From assembly GCA_039090855.1 (NCBI GenBank), contig CM077011.1:28673001-28737000 (forward strand): DNA of 64,000 bases. The letters are read 5' to 3'. A model generated the notes under the pieces. It was not told the DNA's origin. It did not search any database and worked only from the letters and a program-made list of their open reading frames with translations. The DNA is from Macrothele yani. Lineage: Eukaryota; Arthropoda; Arachnida; Araneae; Macrothelidae. Made by a program: the position numbers and the translations under genes. Shown in pieces: positions 42,304 to 52,440 of this stretch. Every line of letters starts with the position of its first letter. Within the stretch, counting starts at the first letter, position 1.

Positions 42304-42467
42304 TGTGACGTATCTGCCAGCAGGACGCACACGACATAAAAGGCAGATAGCAATCAGAATGAACGTCTGCGTAGCTCAGTTGGTAGAGTGACTTATTGCG
42401 GAATAAGCGGACTCGGGTTCGATTCCCAGCGTAGACCAAAAATGACAAAGAAATTTACTTCGTTATA
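42304..42467 (+). repeat. Right LTR of the TRIM
   Basis: TGTGACGTATCTGCCAGCAG to ..TTCGTTATA. It includes the second tRNA-like sequence (42365-42436) with the same acceptor, D and T arms. Its anticodon-arm hairpin is CTTATTGCGGAATAAG. Confidence 0.85.
42365..42436 (+). other. tRNA-like sequence in right LTR
   Basis: Same 72-nt design as the left copy; differences are few (for example GAGTG for GAGCG after the D arm, and TTCCCAG for TTCTCGG in the T arm). A box TAGCTCAGTTGG and B box GGTTCGATTCC are intact. Confidence 0.85.
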
Positions 42468-42471
42468 AAGT

Positions 42472-43509
42472 CAAAACTCTATTCAGATTGTAATAACTTG
42501 AATAACTATGTGAAATGTTGCATTAGTAGATAAGTCATAGTTCGATAAGAATTATAACTTTGCCCCTTTGATACCTGTCGTTGCTCGATTTAAATTTATT
42601 TTGACTTCAGTTTCCAGTAAAAACAAAACAAACAGCTTCCACTGCAATCCGAAAGTTTGTTATTTAAAGTGATGTAATTTTATTATTTCAACGATAATAA
42701 TATTGTAATGACCTAGATTTTAAAGGTATAAAGTGATGGCATTAATTTTCTGATGCATTAAGGAAACATTAAAGCAAGCCGTATTTGGCGTTGTGCTCAA
42801 TGATGAACTTCATAAACTTGTTTCCTTAGATTCATTCTGTTATTAGATCATTCTGTTATTAAAAAAATTAGAAGTTCATATTGCCCTTGAACGCTCCAGA
42901 AGCGAAGCTGTTTCTGAGGATGTGAATAATTATCTACTTTTGATATCATTATGTTAAGAAAAATTGTTATTTTACTTGATGTAAGCCCACTCGATTAACT
43001 CACAGCAGATGTAACAATTTAAACAATAGTTTCCATAGAAAAAACGCACCGAATCATAGCAAAGATTATGGAAGAATTTCTGAACACATGGAGTTGAGAC
43101 TGATTTCTTGCACGTAGGTGTTTTCTACCTGAAAGTAATAGAAATTTTAAAATATTGGAGTTCATGATTATTGTAGGTTTCTCGTACAATGGGAAAATCA
43201 AGTTAAGAAAAGTTAAAAAGAATGTTAAAATCAATTCCACATGTTACCAAAATAATGTTTTAACTCCTATATTTAAAAAGGAAATGGCATTCCGTTATCC
43301 ACAGAGCCTTCAACAAGTAGAACTCCATTAGCATAAGGACACCAGTTATACATCCAAATCTATATTTCTTGAAAAAATGAAAAAAAGGGACCGGTATCAA
43401 GTCGATACCTTTTGCTTATACGGTATTTCTTCAAAGTCCCCTGATGTGTCACCAATGGACTATTGTGCTTTCGGACTGCTAAAAACAGTGCTTTCTAAAA
43501 GCAGACGTA
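42472..43509. other. No recognisable feature
   Basis: AT-rich intron-like DNA with no family signature seen. Confidence 0.5.
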
Positions 43510-44412
43510 TTAGTGCTTGAATTAATTCCCGCTGTTTTTTGACACAAAAACACCTGTGTGTTGCCACAGAACAGTACAGGATAGTCCATTCAAAGTAGTG
43601 TCCGTTGGCAGTTAAGACCCTTTCCCACCGTTGGGGTAACAAGTGGATTCCGCGGTAGAAAAATGCAGGTTCTTTCAAAGCGAACCATTCATCGAGCCAT
43701 TTCTTGATATCCCCGACAGAAAGGAAGTGCTGCTCTGACAGGCCATGTTGTGGCGACCGGAACAAATGGAAGTCCGAGGGAGCAATGTCCGGGGAAAAAG
43801 GCGGGTGGGGTAAGAAGTCCCAGCCAAGTGCCTCCAAGAGTTCCTTCACGGATTTGGCGACAAGAGATCTAGCGTTGTCGTGGGAAAAAAATAACCTTGT
43901 CATGTGGGATCCAGTTTCCGAGCTTCTGGATCATTCCCATTGCCTTTAAACGTTTGTCAACCGTTGACTCATCAACCCGTACTGTTTCAGACAACTCGAG
44001 GAGCGTCTGACATGAATCCTCATCCAATAAGACCTTTAACGCGCCATCTCTTTGTCCTTCACGTCATACTCGTTGGCTTTGAAGCGTCGGAACCACTCTC
44101 TGCATGTTGTTTCCGATAGGGCATGTTCCTCATAGGCCTGCACTAGCAAACAATGACTTTCCGCTGCAGATTTCTTGAGATGAAAGCAGAAGAGTAATGC
44201 TTCCCGCAAATGCTCCTTTTTTGGCACGAAACTCGACATCGTGAATGCGATACAAACTCGTGTTCTGTGCCTTCCGATCGCGTGTCACACACTGCTTCGC
44301 CCAGACCACGGATGGTATGTGCTTGCGCAAGAGAGGTCACGTGTGGCCCGGGTCACAGCGCACCACTGCTGCGCTCTATTGGGCAACAGCGGGAATTAAT
44401 CGAAGCACCTAA
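43510..44412 (-). mobile_element. mariner transposon, internally deleted
   Basis: The inverted ends TTAGTGCTTGAATTAATTCC and complement (GGAATTAATCGAAGCACCTAA) are flanked by TA on both sides (43508-43509, 44413-44414). At 903 bp it lacks about 400 bp of a full element. Confidence 0.9.
43580..44239 (-). pseudogene. mariner transposase with central deletion
   Basis: The N-terminus, MSSFVPKKEHLREALLFCFH then ALSETTCREWFRRFKANEYD, is the mariner helix-turn-helix region. It continues through KVLLDEDS.QTLLELSETVRVD in broken frames. It then jumps to VIFFSHDNARSLVAKSV (second Asp) and PPFSPDIAPSDFHLF (third Asp, 34 residues apart as in DD34D), then SVGDIKKWLDEWF and GIHLLPQRWERVLTANGHYF. The segment with the first catalytic Asp is absent, so it cannot be active. 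Confidence 0.9.
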
Positions 44413-44414
44413 TA

Positions 44415-44985
44415 GAACAATGATTGGGCTATGGAAAGCAGTGGAATAAAATACCACTACCAATTTTAAATAAATGCCCTTTTTATCTTGAAAATCTAGA
44501 TGTAGGTTCATACTCCATAGAAAGTGCTATCAGATAGAACATTTAAGGAAAAAATAATTAGATTTTAAACATTAATTAAGTTATATTGCTGCAAAATAGT
44601 TCTAAAAATGTATGAAAATCCTCTTTGATTTAAACCGGCGAATATCGGATACGAAGAAGTAATTTATGCAACGTGGAAACGGAAAGATATGAGAGAAGAC
44701 ATGATGAAGAACTTCGATAATTCTATAAAAGGGAGCCGACATCCTCTTATTTTTACGAAGGTAAGCATTGGAATGGTTCGAATATGTGAGGAGAGCGGAT
44801 GGGTAAATTGTGAAGAAGGTGCTGGTGAACAAAATAAATAACACAAGACCAAGGGAAGCGTAGATGGATGGATGGGGTGCTTGAGGATCCGAGAAGAGTG
44901 AATGCAAGACCTGAAGAGACACGTGATTGAGAGCGATGTACTGTATAAATCTTGACCGAAAAGTGTTCATTCGGAATCTGTAAGT
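44415..44985. other. No recognisable feature
   Basis: Non-coding. No element ends or host exon signals were seen. Confidence 0.5.
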
Positions 44986-44989
44986 TTAA

Positions 44990-45430
44990 AGAGGTTACAG
45001 ATATCTAAAAGTAATTGCCGTACGCGTTAAGACAATTGTCCCATTGACCAACAAGGTTGAAGATGCCGTTGTGGTAGAAATCTGTTGTCTGTTGTGTATA
45101 AAGATCCAATACTTCTTGCTTCTCGTACTCGTCCGACTGGAATCTATGTCCTTTCATAGTCTTTTTCAGCGGACCGAAGAAGTGGGGAACAGTTTCTGGA
45201 CTGTAAGTAGGGTGCCTATTTAAGGGCTTGCAATTTGTCCATTACAACGTTAGCAACACGAGGGCGTGCTTTGTCGTCCAGTAAGATTAACCCCTCTATT
45301 GTTTCTGCGACGTTTTTTCTTAATGACTCGACGCAAACTCTCAGGTGTCTCGTAATGCAGTGCTGTGTGGATACTGTCACGTGGCTCCTTGAACGGTAAC
45401 TAAAAATGGGCTCCGGTGGTCGAAGAACAA
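44990..45430 (-). pseudogene. mariner transposase fragment
   Basis: The minus strand reads HCITRHLRVCVESLRKNVAE, then GLILLDDKARPRVANVVMDK (catalytic LLDDNARPH block), PYLQSRNCSPLLRSAEKDYE and SLYTTDNRFLPQRHLQPCWS. The order matches the C-terminal half of a mariner transposase. Both ends are lost. Confidence 0.65.
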
Positions 45431-46730
45431 CACTGTCGCCATTACTTTTCTAAGAGATGCTTGCCCCCTGAATTTATTCGGACTGGGTGAGGATGGATGC
45501 AGCCGTTGCATTCAGTGTTGTGAGTGTAATGGAGAGTAATGGACGTTGTTTGTTGAATGTGTGTCCGTCGTTGTAAAAAAATGAGTGTAACGACCAAAGC
45601 TCGTTTACATATGCAAGGGCGAATTCTAACATTCCATGTAAATTTTAATATAAACATTCTCTGCATGTTAATATGACCACGTGGTGGAGGAAACAAAGGA
45701 GAAAAGAAAGACTGCCATTTTGCTTGTTGTTTATCGAAACCGAACTTTCCCGTTCTTTGGGTAGGAACAATGATTAACACTGAGCTTATGAGTACAACGA
45801 GCTAGGAAGCATCGGACTTTTGTTATCGGCAACGGAGAGGAGTGGGGACTCTTTATACTCAGGATTAATACGAGCCATTAACGTTAACGAACTGTGTACG
45901 CATTTGTTAAAATTACAATTAACGCTAACATGTCTAAAGGATAAGGGGCAACTCCACTTGTAATGTATACTTTTAAGAAGTGTAAAACCTATTGTATTTT
46001 ATAGGCCGTCCAATTCTAGTGTCCGTGAGGGCACACTTCTTGGGAGATAAAATCTTAGAAAAGGAATGCAGACAAGATCGGGTGAGCAAGCGAACTCAGG
46101 TGCTCTGATTTTGGGATGATTACAGGTAAAACGTACTCTCTCGTGCAAAGCAAGGAAGCATCGGCTTGCTAGCGGCGCCAGGTCGGAGAGTGATTGCAAT
46201 TTTCCTGGGAGCATGCATGGAAGGGGTTCTTCTGTGTGTTAATAAGGGAAGCCGGGACTTCGTTCTGGTGAGCGCGTGAGATAAGTCACTCGGAGGAGGT
46301 TTTCTGAGAATAGAGAACTCCGGAGGTTATTTTTGTTCGTTAAGGAACGACGGGCGAAAGTTTTGCGATAACAGTGCAAGCAAAAAGGGCTTCGGCAGGC
46401 ACGTAGGAAATCTACACCGTTTACGGGACAGACCCCGGCTGGAACTTTTCTTAATCGGCGGATCGTATAGTGGAGCGCTGGACCTACGATTTTTCTGAAA
46501 CGCGTTACTCATGCTGAGGTAAGGATACTCCCGAGAACTGAGAACTCGAAGCGGACTATGGGACACGGACTGCTTAAACTATTGCCTAGATCTCAATTAA
46601 ATGTTGTTTTGTTTCTCACAGATCATTGATATATGATATCTGAATATTCTTCATTTCCCCTCTCTTGATAAGCAGATGCATATAGTAAAGCTGAGGGAGC
46701 AGAGCGCCTGATATCCAACAGAGGTATATT
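45431..46730. other. No recognisable feature
   Basis: Open stretches on the minus strand exist but show no domain or splice context that I can support. Confidence 0.5.
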
Positions 46731-46963
46731 AGTAATCGAAGTAGTTGCCTTCAATGCACGATCTTAAAAAACAAGAGTCACTCACAATACAAATTTAAAT
46801 TCGTTGGCTGAATTTAAAGATTTTATTGTATATAAGAACTTTATGTACAATAAAATCTTTAAATTCAGCCAACGAATTTAATTTTTTTTTTAATCTATAC
46901 GTGTATATTATCTATACTCTTGTTTTTTAAGATCGTGCATTGAAGGCAACTACCTCGATTACT
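46731..46963. repeat. 233-bp palindrome (foldback)
   Basis: The outer arms AGTAATCGAAGTAGTTGCC and GGCAACTACCTCGATTACT pair, as do the inner arms AAATTCGTTGGCTGAATTT and AAATTCAGCCAACGAATTT. The loop is near 46840. A non-paired T-rich spacer interrupts the right arm. Confidence 0.9.
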
Positions 46964-47275
46964 TTGGACTATTTCTGCACGAATTCGAATTCTCCTAATA
47001 TCCTTATCAGTGGAGGTATACACCGACGTCTTTTACTTTATAAATAATATTGTCAGTTTAGTTATAGATGTAAGGTCAGTGATTTTCAATTCTCTTGTCT
47101 CGCATTGATTCGGGATTCTACTGCTAACCAACGCTATTGAAGAATTATATTATACTAACAAAAGGTAGTGTATTTTACTTAGTTATGATCAAAACACCTA
47201 TAAAAGTGATTTGCATTTGTAAAAAAATCCATACTGCACGTAATCACAAAACTTGTGCAATCTGATCTCTTTTAG
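46964..47275 (+). other. 3' end of the large intron before the ankyrin exon
   Basis: Non-coding, ending with a pyrimidine-rich CTGATCTCTTTTAG (3' splice site at 47274-47275). Confidence 0.5.
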
Positions 47276-47472
47276 AGGTACAAAAACCTGAATGTGGACT
47301 GCTGCGACTATCGGGGACAGAGAGCCCTTGACATTGCCATTGGAAACCATGACGCAGAAATGGTTCAATTCCTCGTCAACAAACTGGATATCAGTATTTT
47401 GCATTACTACTGCGCCATCTTGAAAGCTGTATTTCAAAATGAAGAAGATTTACTTGAGATGCTTTTAAACAG
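47276..47472 (+). CDS. Ankyrin-repeat exon of a TRPC-like channel
   Basis: The 197-bp exon lies between TTTTAG (47271-47275) and GTAACG (47473). In the phase left by the exon ending at 23528 it reads RYKNLNVDCCDYRGQRALDI, then AIGNHDAEMVQFLV, then ISILHYYCAILKAVFQNEED and LLEMLLNR. This follows the TRPC ankyrin pattern of Drosophila TRP and TRPgamma (.NINC.DP..RSAL..AI.NEN...V..L, a short gap, D.LLHAI...... AVE.LL). No ATG is expected because it is internal, and the exon ends in phase 2. The following exon is not found in the remaining 16.5 kb, which hold only repeats. Confidence is good that it is a coding ankyrin exon, moderate for the subfamily. Confidence 0.65.
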
Positions 47473-48839
47473 GTAACGTAACTGTGTGTGCGTAAAACGT
47501 GCCTTTAAAATAGAAAGAATTGTTACTCAATTTTGATAAGTTGATGATTGTTACACTAAAGAACCACAGGTCTCGTCGGTTTTTCCCGTTTCAGGAGTAA
47601 GGTCGTTCTGCAGGTTGAAACATTTTCGCCCTTTTCCAACTTTCATTAGGAGAAAGAACCTTGATGTGTAATTTTTTCCGTCAGTTTTTCTTCTTCTTAC
47701 ATTTTGTCGGAAGTCGCACCACTCTGTTTCGACCCTGCTTCCCCACTGAAAATAAATATTGAAATAGGAAACGCGGGGAGTAAACAATGCTTGGAAATCA
47801 AGGTATTCGCAGTCTGCTTCGTATTATCAGTGAACCATTTTGTGCGCGCGCTTTGACATTCTATAGTAAAACGCAAACTTCTGCAGCAGAAGGAATTCGG
47901 TATGTTCGAAAGGAAGCACTTGCCGCCCTTCAAAAAGGCCTTTTGACTAAGCCCTCCCGTAGGGAAAGTTATGACAGCGCAGAACTGTTCGGCGTATTGG
48001 TTCGCAGAGCAACTCATCCATCGAAACGAGGAAATTGGACGAGACCTGTGGTTTTTCTTTTGTTGGAGGGGCTATATAATGAAACATATATAATAGGCTA
48101 AGTCTGTCCTCTGTCCCTAACGCTCTGACGTCATTCAGTACTTGCAGCGCCATCTGCTTTCATCCGGTTGCCGAAATCGGTTCTGCTTTTATCCGGTGAC
48201 CGAAATCGGTGGCCGAAATCGGTTCACAGCTATCGCACGTTACGTAAAATCAAGGAGAAATACCGGAAAATAAAATAAAGTTAGTAAGACAAACGACTTC
48301 ATCTGTGGAAATACGCACGTGCTCGAACAACTGTCTGTGACGTTTTTTCTGTTACGTAGGTGTTATGTCGGTTTTCGTTTTTCATTTTCTTTGTATTGCA
48401 GAGTAATTTCATAAAAAGGAATAAAATTGCAGAGTAATTTCATAAAAAGGAACAAAATTGCAGAGCAATTTCATAAAAAAGAAAGCGTTATTTTATATCA
48501 TAAAAAGGAATTGGACTCTCAGTACCCACGGGAATGCCAGTTCAAGATCAGCATTATGATGCTGCCCATGAAGAGCAGGAAGTTGATTCGTGTTATAAAA
48601 ATTTCAGTCACAGCTTTTTTACCCGTGCATGGCACGGCCTATGAACTAATCTGTAAATAAGGGTACAAGAGTAAGTTTCAGCTTTGTACAACATTCTATC
48701 AAATTATATCAAGAGAGAATTTGTTAAGATTTTGGTAAAAGTACAGCAAACCTCCTTCATCATATAATTTTTCTCAGCCACAAAGGCACTCTATTGCACA
48801 GTTCCTATGACAAGATGTGTCGAGTCCATGTCTAAGAAC
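47473..48839. other. Intron; short tandem repeats only
   Basis: Near 48170-48225 GGTGACCGAAATCGG-type units repeat three times. At about 48399-48495 a 31-bp unit (TTGCAGAGTAATTTCATAAA) repeats three times. The open frames near 47787-48101 have no recognised domain. Confidence 0.55.
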
Positions 48840-49330
48840 GACGTGGCAACAGGGAGGATCCAGTTTTTGTCTGTGAGCAGTACACTGCTCACCAGTCAGG
48901 CATCCTCGTATGGTATGTCATTAGTTACAATAGCCGGCCACCTCTAATACGTATAACTGTCACACTGACAACCCTGCAAAACGTGGATGATATTTGCAAC
49001 CCGTGTTATTGTCATTAATGAGTGCTATCCCGGATGCCATTTTCCAGCAAGATAATGCTCGGCCACACAATGCTAATATCAACTGAACGTATCTACAAGG
49101 GACCCGTATGCCTCCACGGCCAGCGAGATCTCCGGACGTGTCATACATCCAGCATGTACGCGACCTCATCAGAGGACACTTTTAAACCTCTCCTCAGCCG
49201 CACCAGAACGCGGCTGAATTATAGGACTAGGTAAACGTTGTGTAGCCCCAATACCCCAGGACACCATTAAAATGCTGTAACCCTCCTTGCCGCGCAGTGT
49301 TTCTGATGGCACTACGCAACATGGTGGTCA
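48840..49330 (+). pseudogene. Tc1-like transposase fragment
   Basis: The + strand reads CYPGCHFPARYARPHNANIN (worn catalytic FQQDNARPHTA), then TYLQGTRMPPRPARSPDVSY followed by IQHVRDLIRGHF (worn WPARSPDL.PIEHVWD), and PQYPRTPLKCCNPPCRAVF. It is badly decayed, with no ends. Confidence 0.6.
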
Positions 49331-49729
49331 GACAAGGTACTGAATGATGTTACGTGATCTTCTCGTGTAGCTTGTCCAACACGGTATCGAAATTAAATCA
49401 ATCCCACCTCAACTGTGGTGATTTACGGCACATTCGACTAGCTTTTTCTGGGTAAGGCAATCGGTTCGAGCTGTGTACTTTATACTGTATATCGTTTCAG
49501 TCCTATAAATGAATCGTATTTAACGCTATACTTTTCCTTCATATACACTGCATTTTTATGCAAACATCATCTAAACCAATACTACAGAGTGATTCAAAAG
49601 TCCCCGAACTCTGATTTCAAAAATTTATTCCAGGAATATAGTGACGTACAACTTATTTTAAATACTCTTACATTGACATTTCTAGTTATGTATAGTCAAA
49701 ATGTTTTTACAAAAGTCCATTGAAGGTGA
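49331..49729. other. Non-coding with one transposon-like end
   Basis: CAGAGTGATTCAAAAGTCCC at about 49585 resembles a mariner terminal repeat. No opposite end was found. Confidence 0.35.
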
Positions 49730-51122
49730 TTGATTTATTTAATACTTATTTCGTGGAACTACCGTAGACTGATATCAAATATTACTTTGACTGGTTTTTG
49801 CTATGTTGATTATTTAACGGATCGTTGTTCTTCATCTTTTTCTTTTTTTTTTTTTTTGACACCAGTAGCGGATGATCTTTTGCAAGTACTAAACGGATTG
49901 AATTCATCAAAGGATCCTAGCCTTGATGGTGTCCATCCAAAAGTAATAAAATTGGTTTCTTTGAGGCTGATTGTTCCATTATCTCATATTTTTAATAATA
50001 TTTTCCGAACTAGCATCGTTCTCTCTCCTATGACCCCCAGTCGAATTAGTGTTATTTATAAAAAGGGTTTGGTAACTGATATGGCAAATTATCGTCCAGT
50101 TGCCAATATCTCGGTGTTTGCAAACATCTGGGAGAGGCTTACATTACATAGGTTAATTTCATATCTGGATAGTAACAATATTCTGGGCCACAATCAGCAT
50201 GGTTTCCGTAAGGGATTTTCAACTGAGACTGCTGTTCTAGAAGTTACAAATTATTTACAGGACGGATTAGATTCTGGAAATAGTGTTATTGGACTCTTTT
50301 GTGATCTCTCTAGGGCATTTGATACTGTATGCCATGACATATTATTAACTAAATAAGTTAGAGAGGATTGGGATTAGAGGTGTTTCACTTAACATGTTTC
50401 AGAATTATTTATCGGGCAGGAAGCAATTTGTTCAGATCCGTGATCACTGTTCTAGGGTTGAGTCTGTTTCATTCGGAGTTGCTCAAGGTTCAGTGTTGGG
50501 TCCTATTCTGTTTCTGATTTATATATTTTCAGGTTCCATCTGGTGCTCATTTGGTATTGTTTGCTGATGACGTAAGCCTATTTTTTAGGAGGAATAATCT
50601 GAGTGAGCTGTTTCCTCGAGTAAATCTGGAACTTAGGGAGTACCATCGTTAGTTTGCATGTAACTTTTTAACGTTAAATGTTATCAAGACGAGGTGCGTG
50701 TTGTTTTCCAACATCAGGCCTCGTCCGTGTGAATTGAGTTCTGTTTACTTAAATGATACGGCATTACAGTTCCAGACCACAGTGAAATTTTCGGATATAG
50801 TTCTGCACGAATCAGATGGGACTCTCATGTGGATCAGCTTGCGTTGTGTTTGAGATCTCGCATTGGTATGATTTCGCGGATTTCTGTTTTTTTGTCAGTT
50901 AGAATTCTTTGGATTTTATACTACACTGCCGGACAATTGCTAAGGACGGATGACAATAGCAACGATAGCAACCATAAAATGGAAGGCAGGAAAATGTGGA
51001 AATTAGCATAAGTGCGGGATACAGTAAGACGTGTTGTGCGTATGCAAATTTTGGATGCCGAACATGTTCGTGACGTCATAGCGCTGATAAGAGATATAAA
51101 GGATTTGACGCGTATTGACCGG

Positions 51123-51345
51123 TTTTTTTTTTTTTTTGATTTTAGGTTTAACGACAACCGTGAGCAACTCAATGGGCTATAAGCAGTCGCCCGTTCCTAA
51201 TTTAGGGTCACAGGTTCCAGGGAAGCGGGACAGCCAGTGCCGTAAGACAAACACAACATCCATGCCTCACCGGTATTTGAACCCGGACTCCTTTCGGACG
51301 AATGATCAGAGGCCATCGCTTAGACCACTGCGCCACCGGGGCGGC
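51123..51345 (-). repeat. SINE family A inside the Tc1 leader
   Basis: A T run at 51123-51137, TTTTAGGTTTAACGACAACC, the body CCTAATTTAGGGTCACAGG, the B-box complement TATTTGAACCCGG and the A-box complement CCACTGCGCCACCGG. It is a full-length antisense copy. Confidence 0.9.
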
Positions 51346-51411
51346 AACCGTTGTTGTTCAAACGCAAAGTTGAAAGGGAAAGAATCAATTGACGAACTTG
51401 CAATTTTCAGT

Positions 51412-52440
51412 ATGTCTTCCCGACATCAAGTGGATGATTTTACGCGTGGCCGTATTATTGGCAAGATTGAAGAAGGGCGGAAAATAACAGATGTTGCCAG
51501 GGAGTTCGACGTCAGCCACAGTGTTGTTTCAAGGCTTTGGAAATCATTTCAAACAAATGGAGAGTGTAGCAAACGTCACGGGGGAGGTCGTGTTCGCAGT
51601 ACGACACCTGTAGAAGATCGGTACATAGTGCTATCAACAAAACGACACCGGCGCAGCACAGCTAGTGAGGTAGCAAATCAGTTTATGGCTGCTACTGGCA
51701 AGCGGATCTCCCGAAAAACTGTCGCCAGACGTTTGCATGAAGGAGGAATATACGCCCACCATCCTGTTGTGTGCATCCCATTTTCCAGACGTCACCGTAC
51801 CGCCCGTTTGCAATGGTGCCATCAACATCGCAATTGGACTGATAACGACTGCTCTGCTGTCCTCTTCTCAGATGAGAGTAGATACAGTCTATCGTCTGAT
51901 TGTCGACGACAACTGGTCTGGCGTGATAGTGGTACTGCATATTGTCCAGCAAACATACAGGAAAGGGACCGATAACCGACATGTAGTGTCATGGTATGGG
52001 CTGGCATCATGATCAATGGCCGTACGTCCCTCTATGTGCTTCCAACTGGGACTATGACTGGCCAACGATACGTTAATGATGTTCTGCTACCTCATGTTCA
52101 CATGTTCCGTGGTGCTGTCGGTGATAGATTCATTTTCATAAACGACAACGCAACATGTCATCGAACTGTCGCTGTCCAGGAGTGTCTTGAGAGCGACGAT
52201 ATTCAACGCCTCGTATGGCCAGCACGTTCTCCAGATCTGAATCCCATTGAAAATGTGTGGGATGCTTTGGGGAGGAGTCTTGCTGGTCGCCAATGCCCTC
52301 CAATAAACAAGGACACCCTCATCCGTGCACTGACAGAGGAATGGGATAAATTACCCTAACAGCTGCTTGATAATGTTGTGCAAAGCATGACACGACGTGT
52401 GGAATCTTGCATCGCCCTCCATGGTGGCCATATCCCGTAT
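51412..52440 (+). pseudogene. Tc1 transposase, nearly complete
   Basis: From ATG 51412 it reads MSSRHQVDDFTRGRIIGKIE. The first helix-turn-helix is at about residues 15-45 (EGRKITDVAREFDVSHSVVS) and the second at about 75-105 (RRSTASEVANQF, RISRKTVARRLHEGG). The first catalytic Asp is D154 (FSDESRY). After a frameshift near 51975 it continues GIMINGRTSLYVLP, FINDNATCHRTVA (second Asp, codon 52144) and WPARSPDLNPIENVWDALG (Glu codon 52249). The last two are separated by 34 residues, exactly DD34E. A TAA near 52358 replaces one codon, and the tail ends LHGGHIPY. Only these two lesions are seen. Confidence 0.9.

Larger units (their letters stand above)
41877..42467 (+). mobile_element. Miniature LTR retrotransposon (TRIM) with tRNA-like LTRs
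   Basis: Two direct repeats of about 163 bp enclose a 264-bp internal region. Immediately after the left repeat is a primer binding site (TGGCGCCCGAAC). Immediately before the right repeat is a purine tract (GAAAGGGGGGAGA). The 4-base sequence AAGT flanks both sides (41873-41876, 42468-42471). There is no coding frame, so replication would depend on proteins of another element. Each LTR carries a 72-nt tRNA-like sequence with Pol III A and B boxes. I recognise no named family. Confidence 0.85.

Noticed and set aside
41938..42436. Two functional tRNA genes
   Set aside because: Acceptor, D and T arms pair, but there is no 7-base anticodon loop. Both copies lie at the same place within LTR-like direct repeats, so they are tRNA-like parts of a mobile element.
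41877..42467. Endogenous retrovirus relic with lentivirus-like primer site
   Set aside because: The tRNA-Lys-type primer site is common to many LTR elements. The element is only about 590 bp, has no gag, pol or env trace, and fits a miniature LTR retrotransposon.
45999..46566. Minus-strand open frames of 71 and 79 codons
   Set aside because: No similarity to any family I recognise and no splice context. They are likely chance frames.
47787..48101. 104-codon open frame downstream of the ankyrin exon
   Set aside because: It does not resemble the next TRPC ankyrin segment, lacks a 3' splice site in phase, and has no recognised domain.
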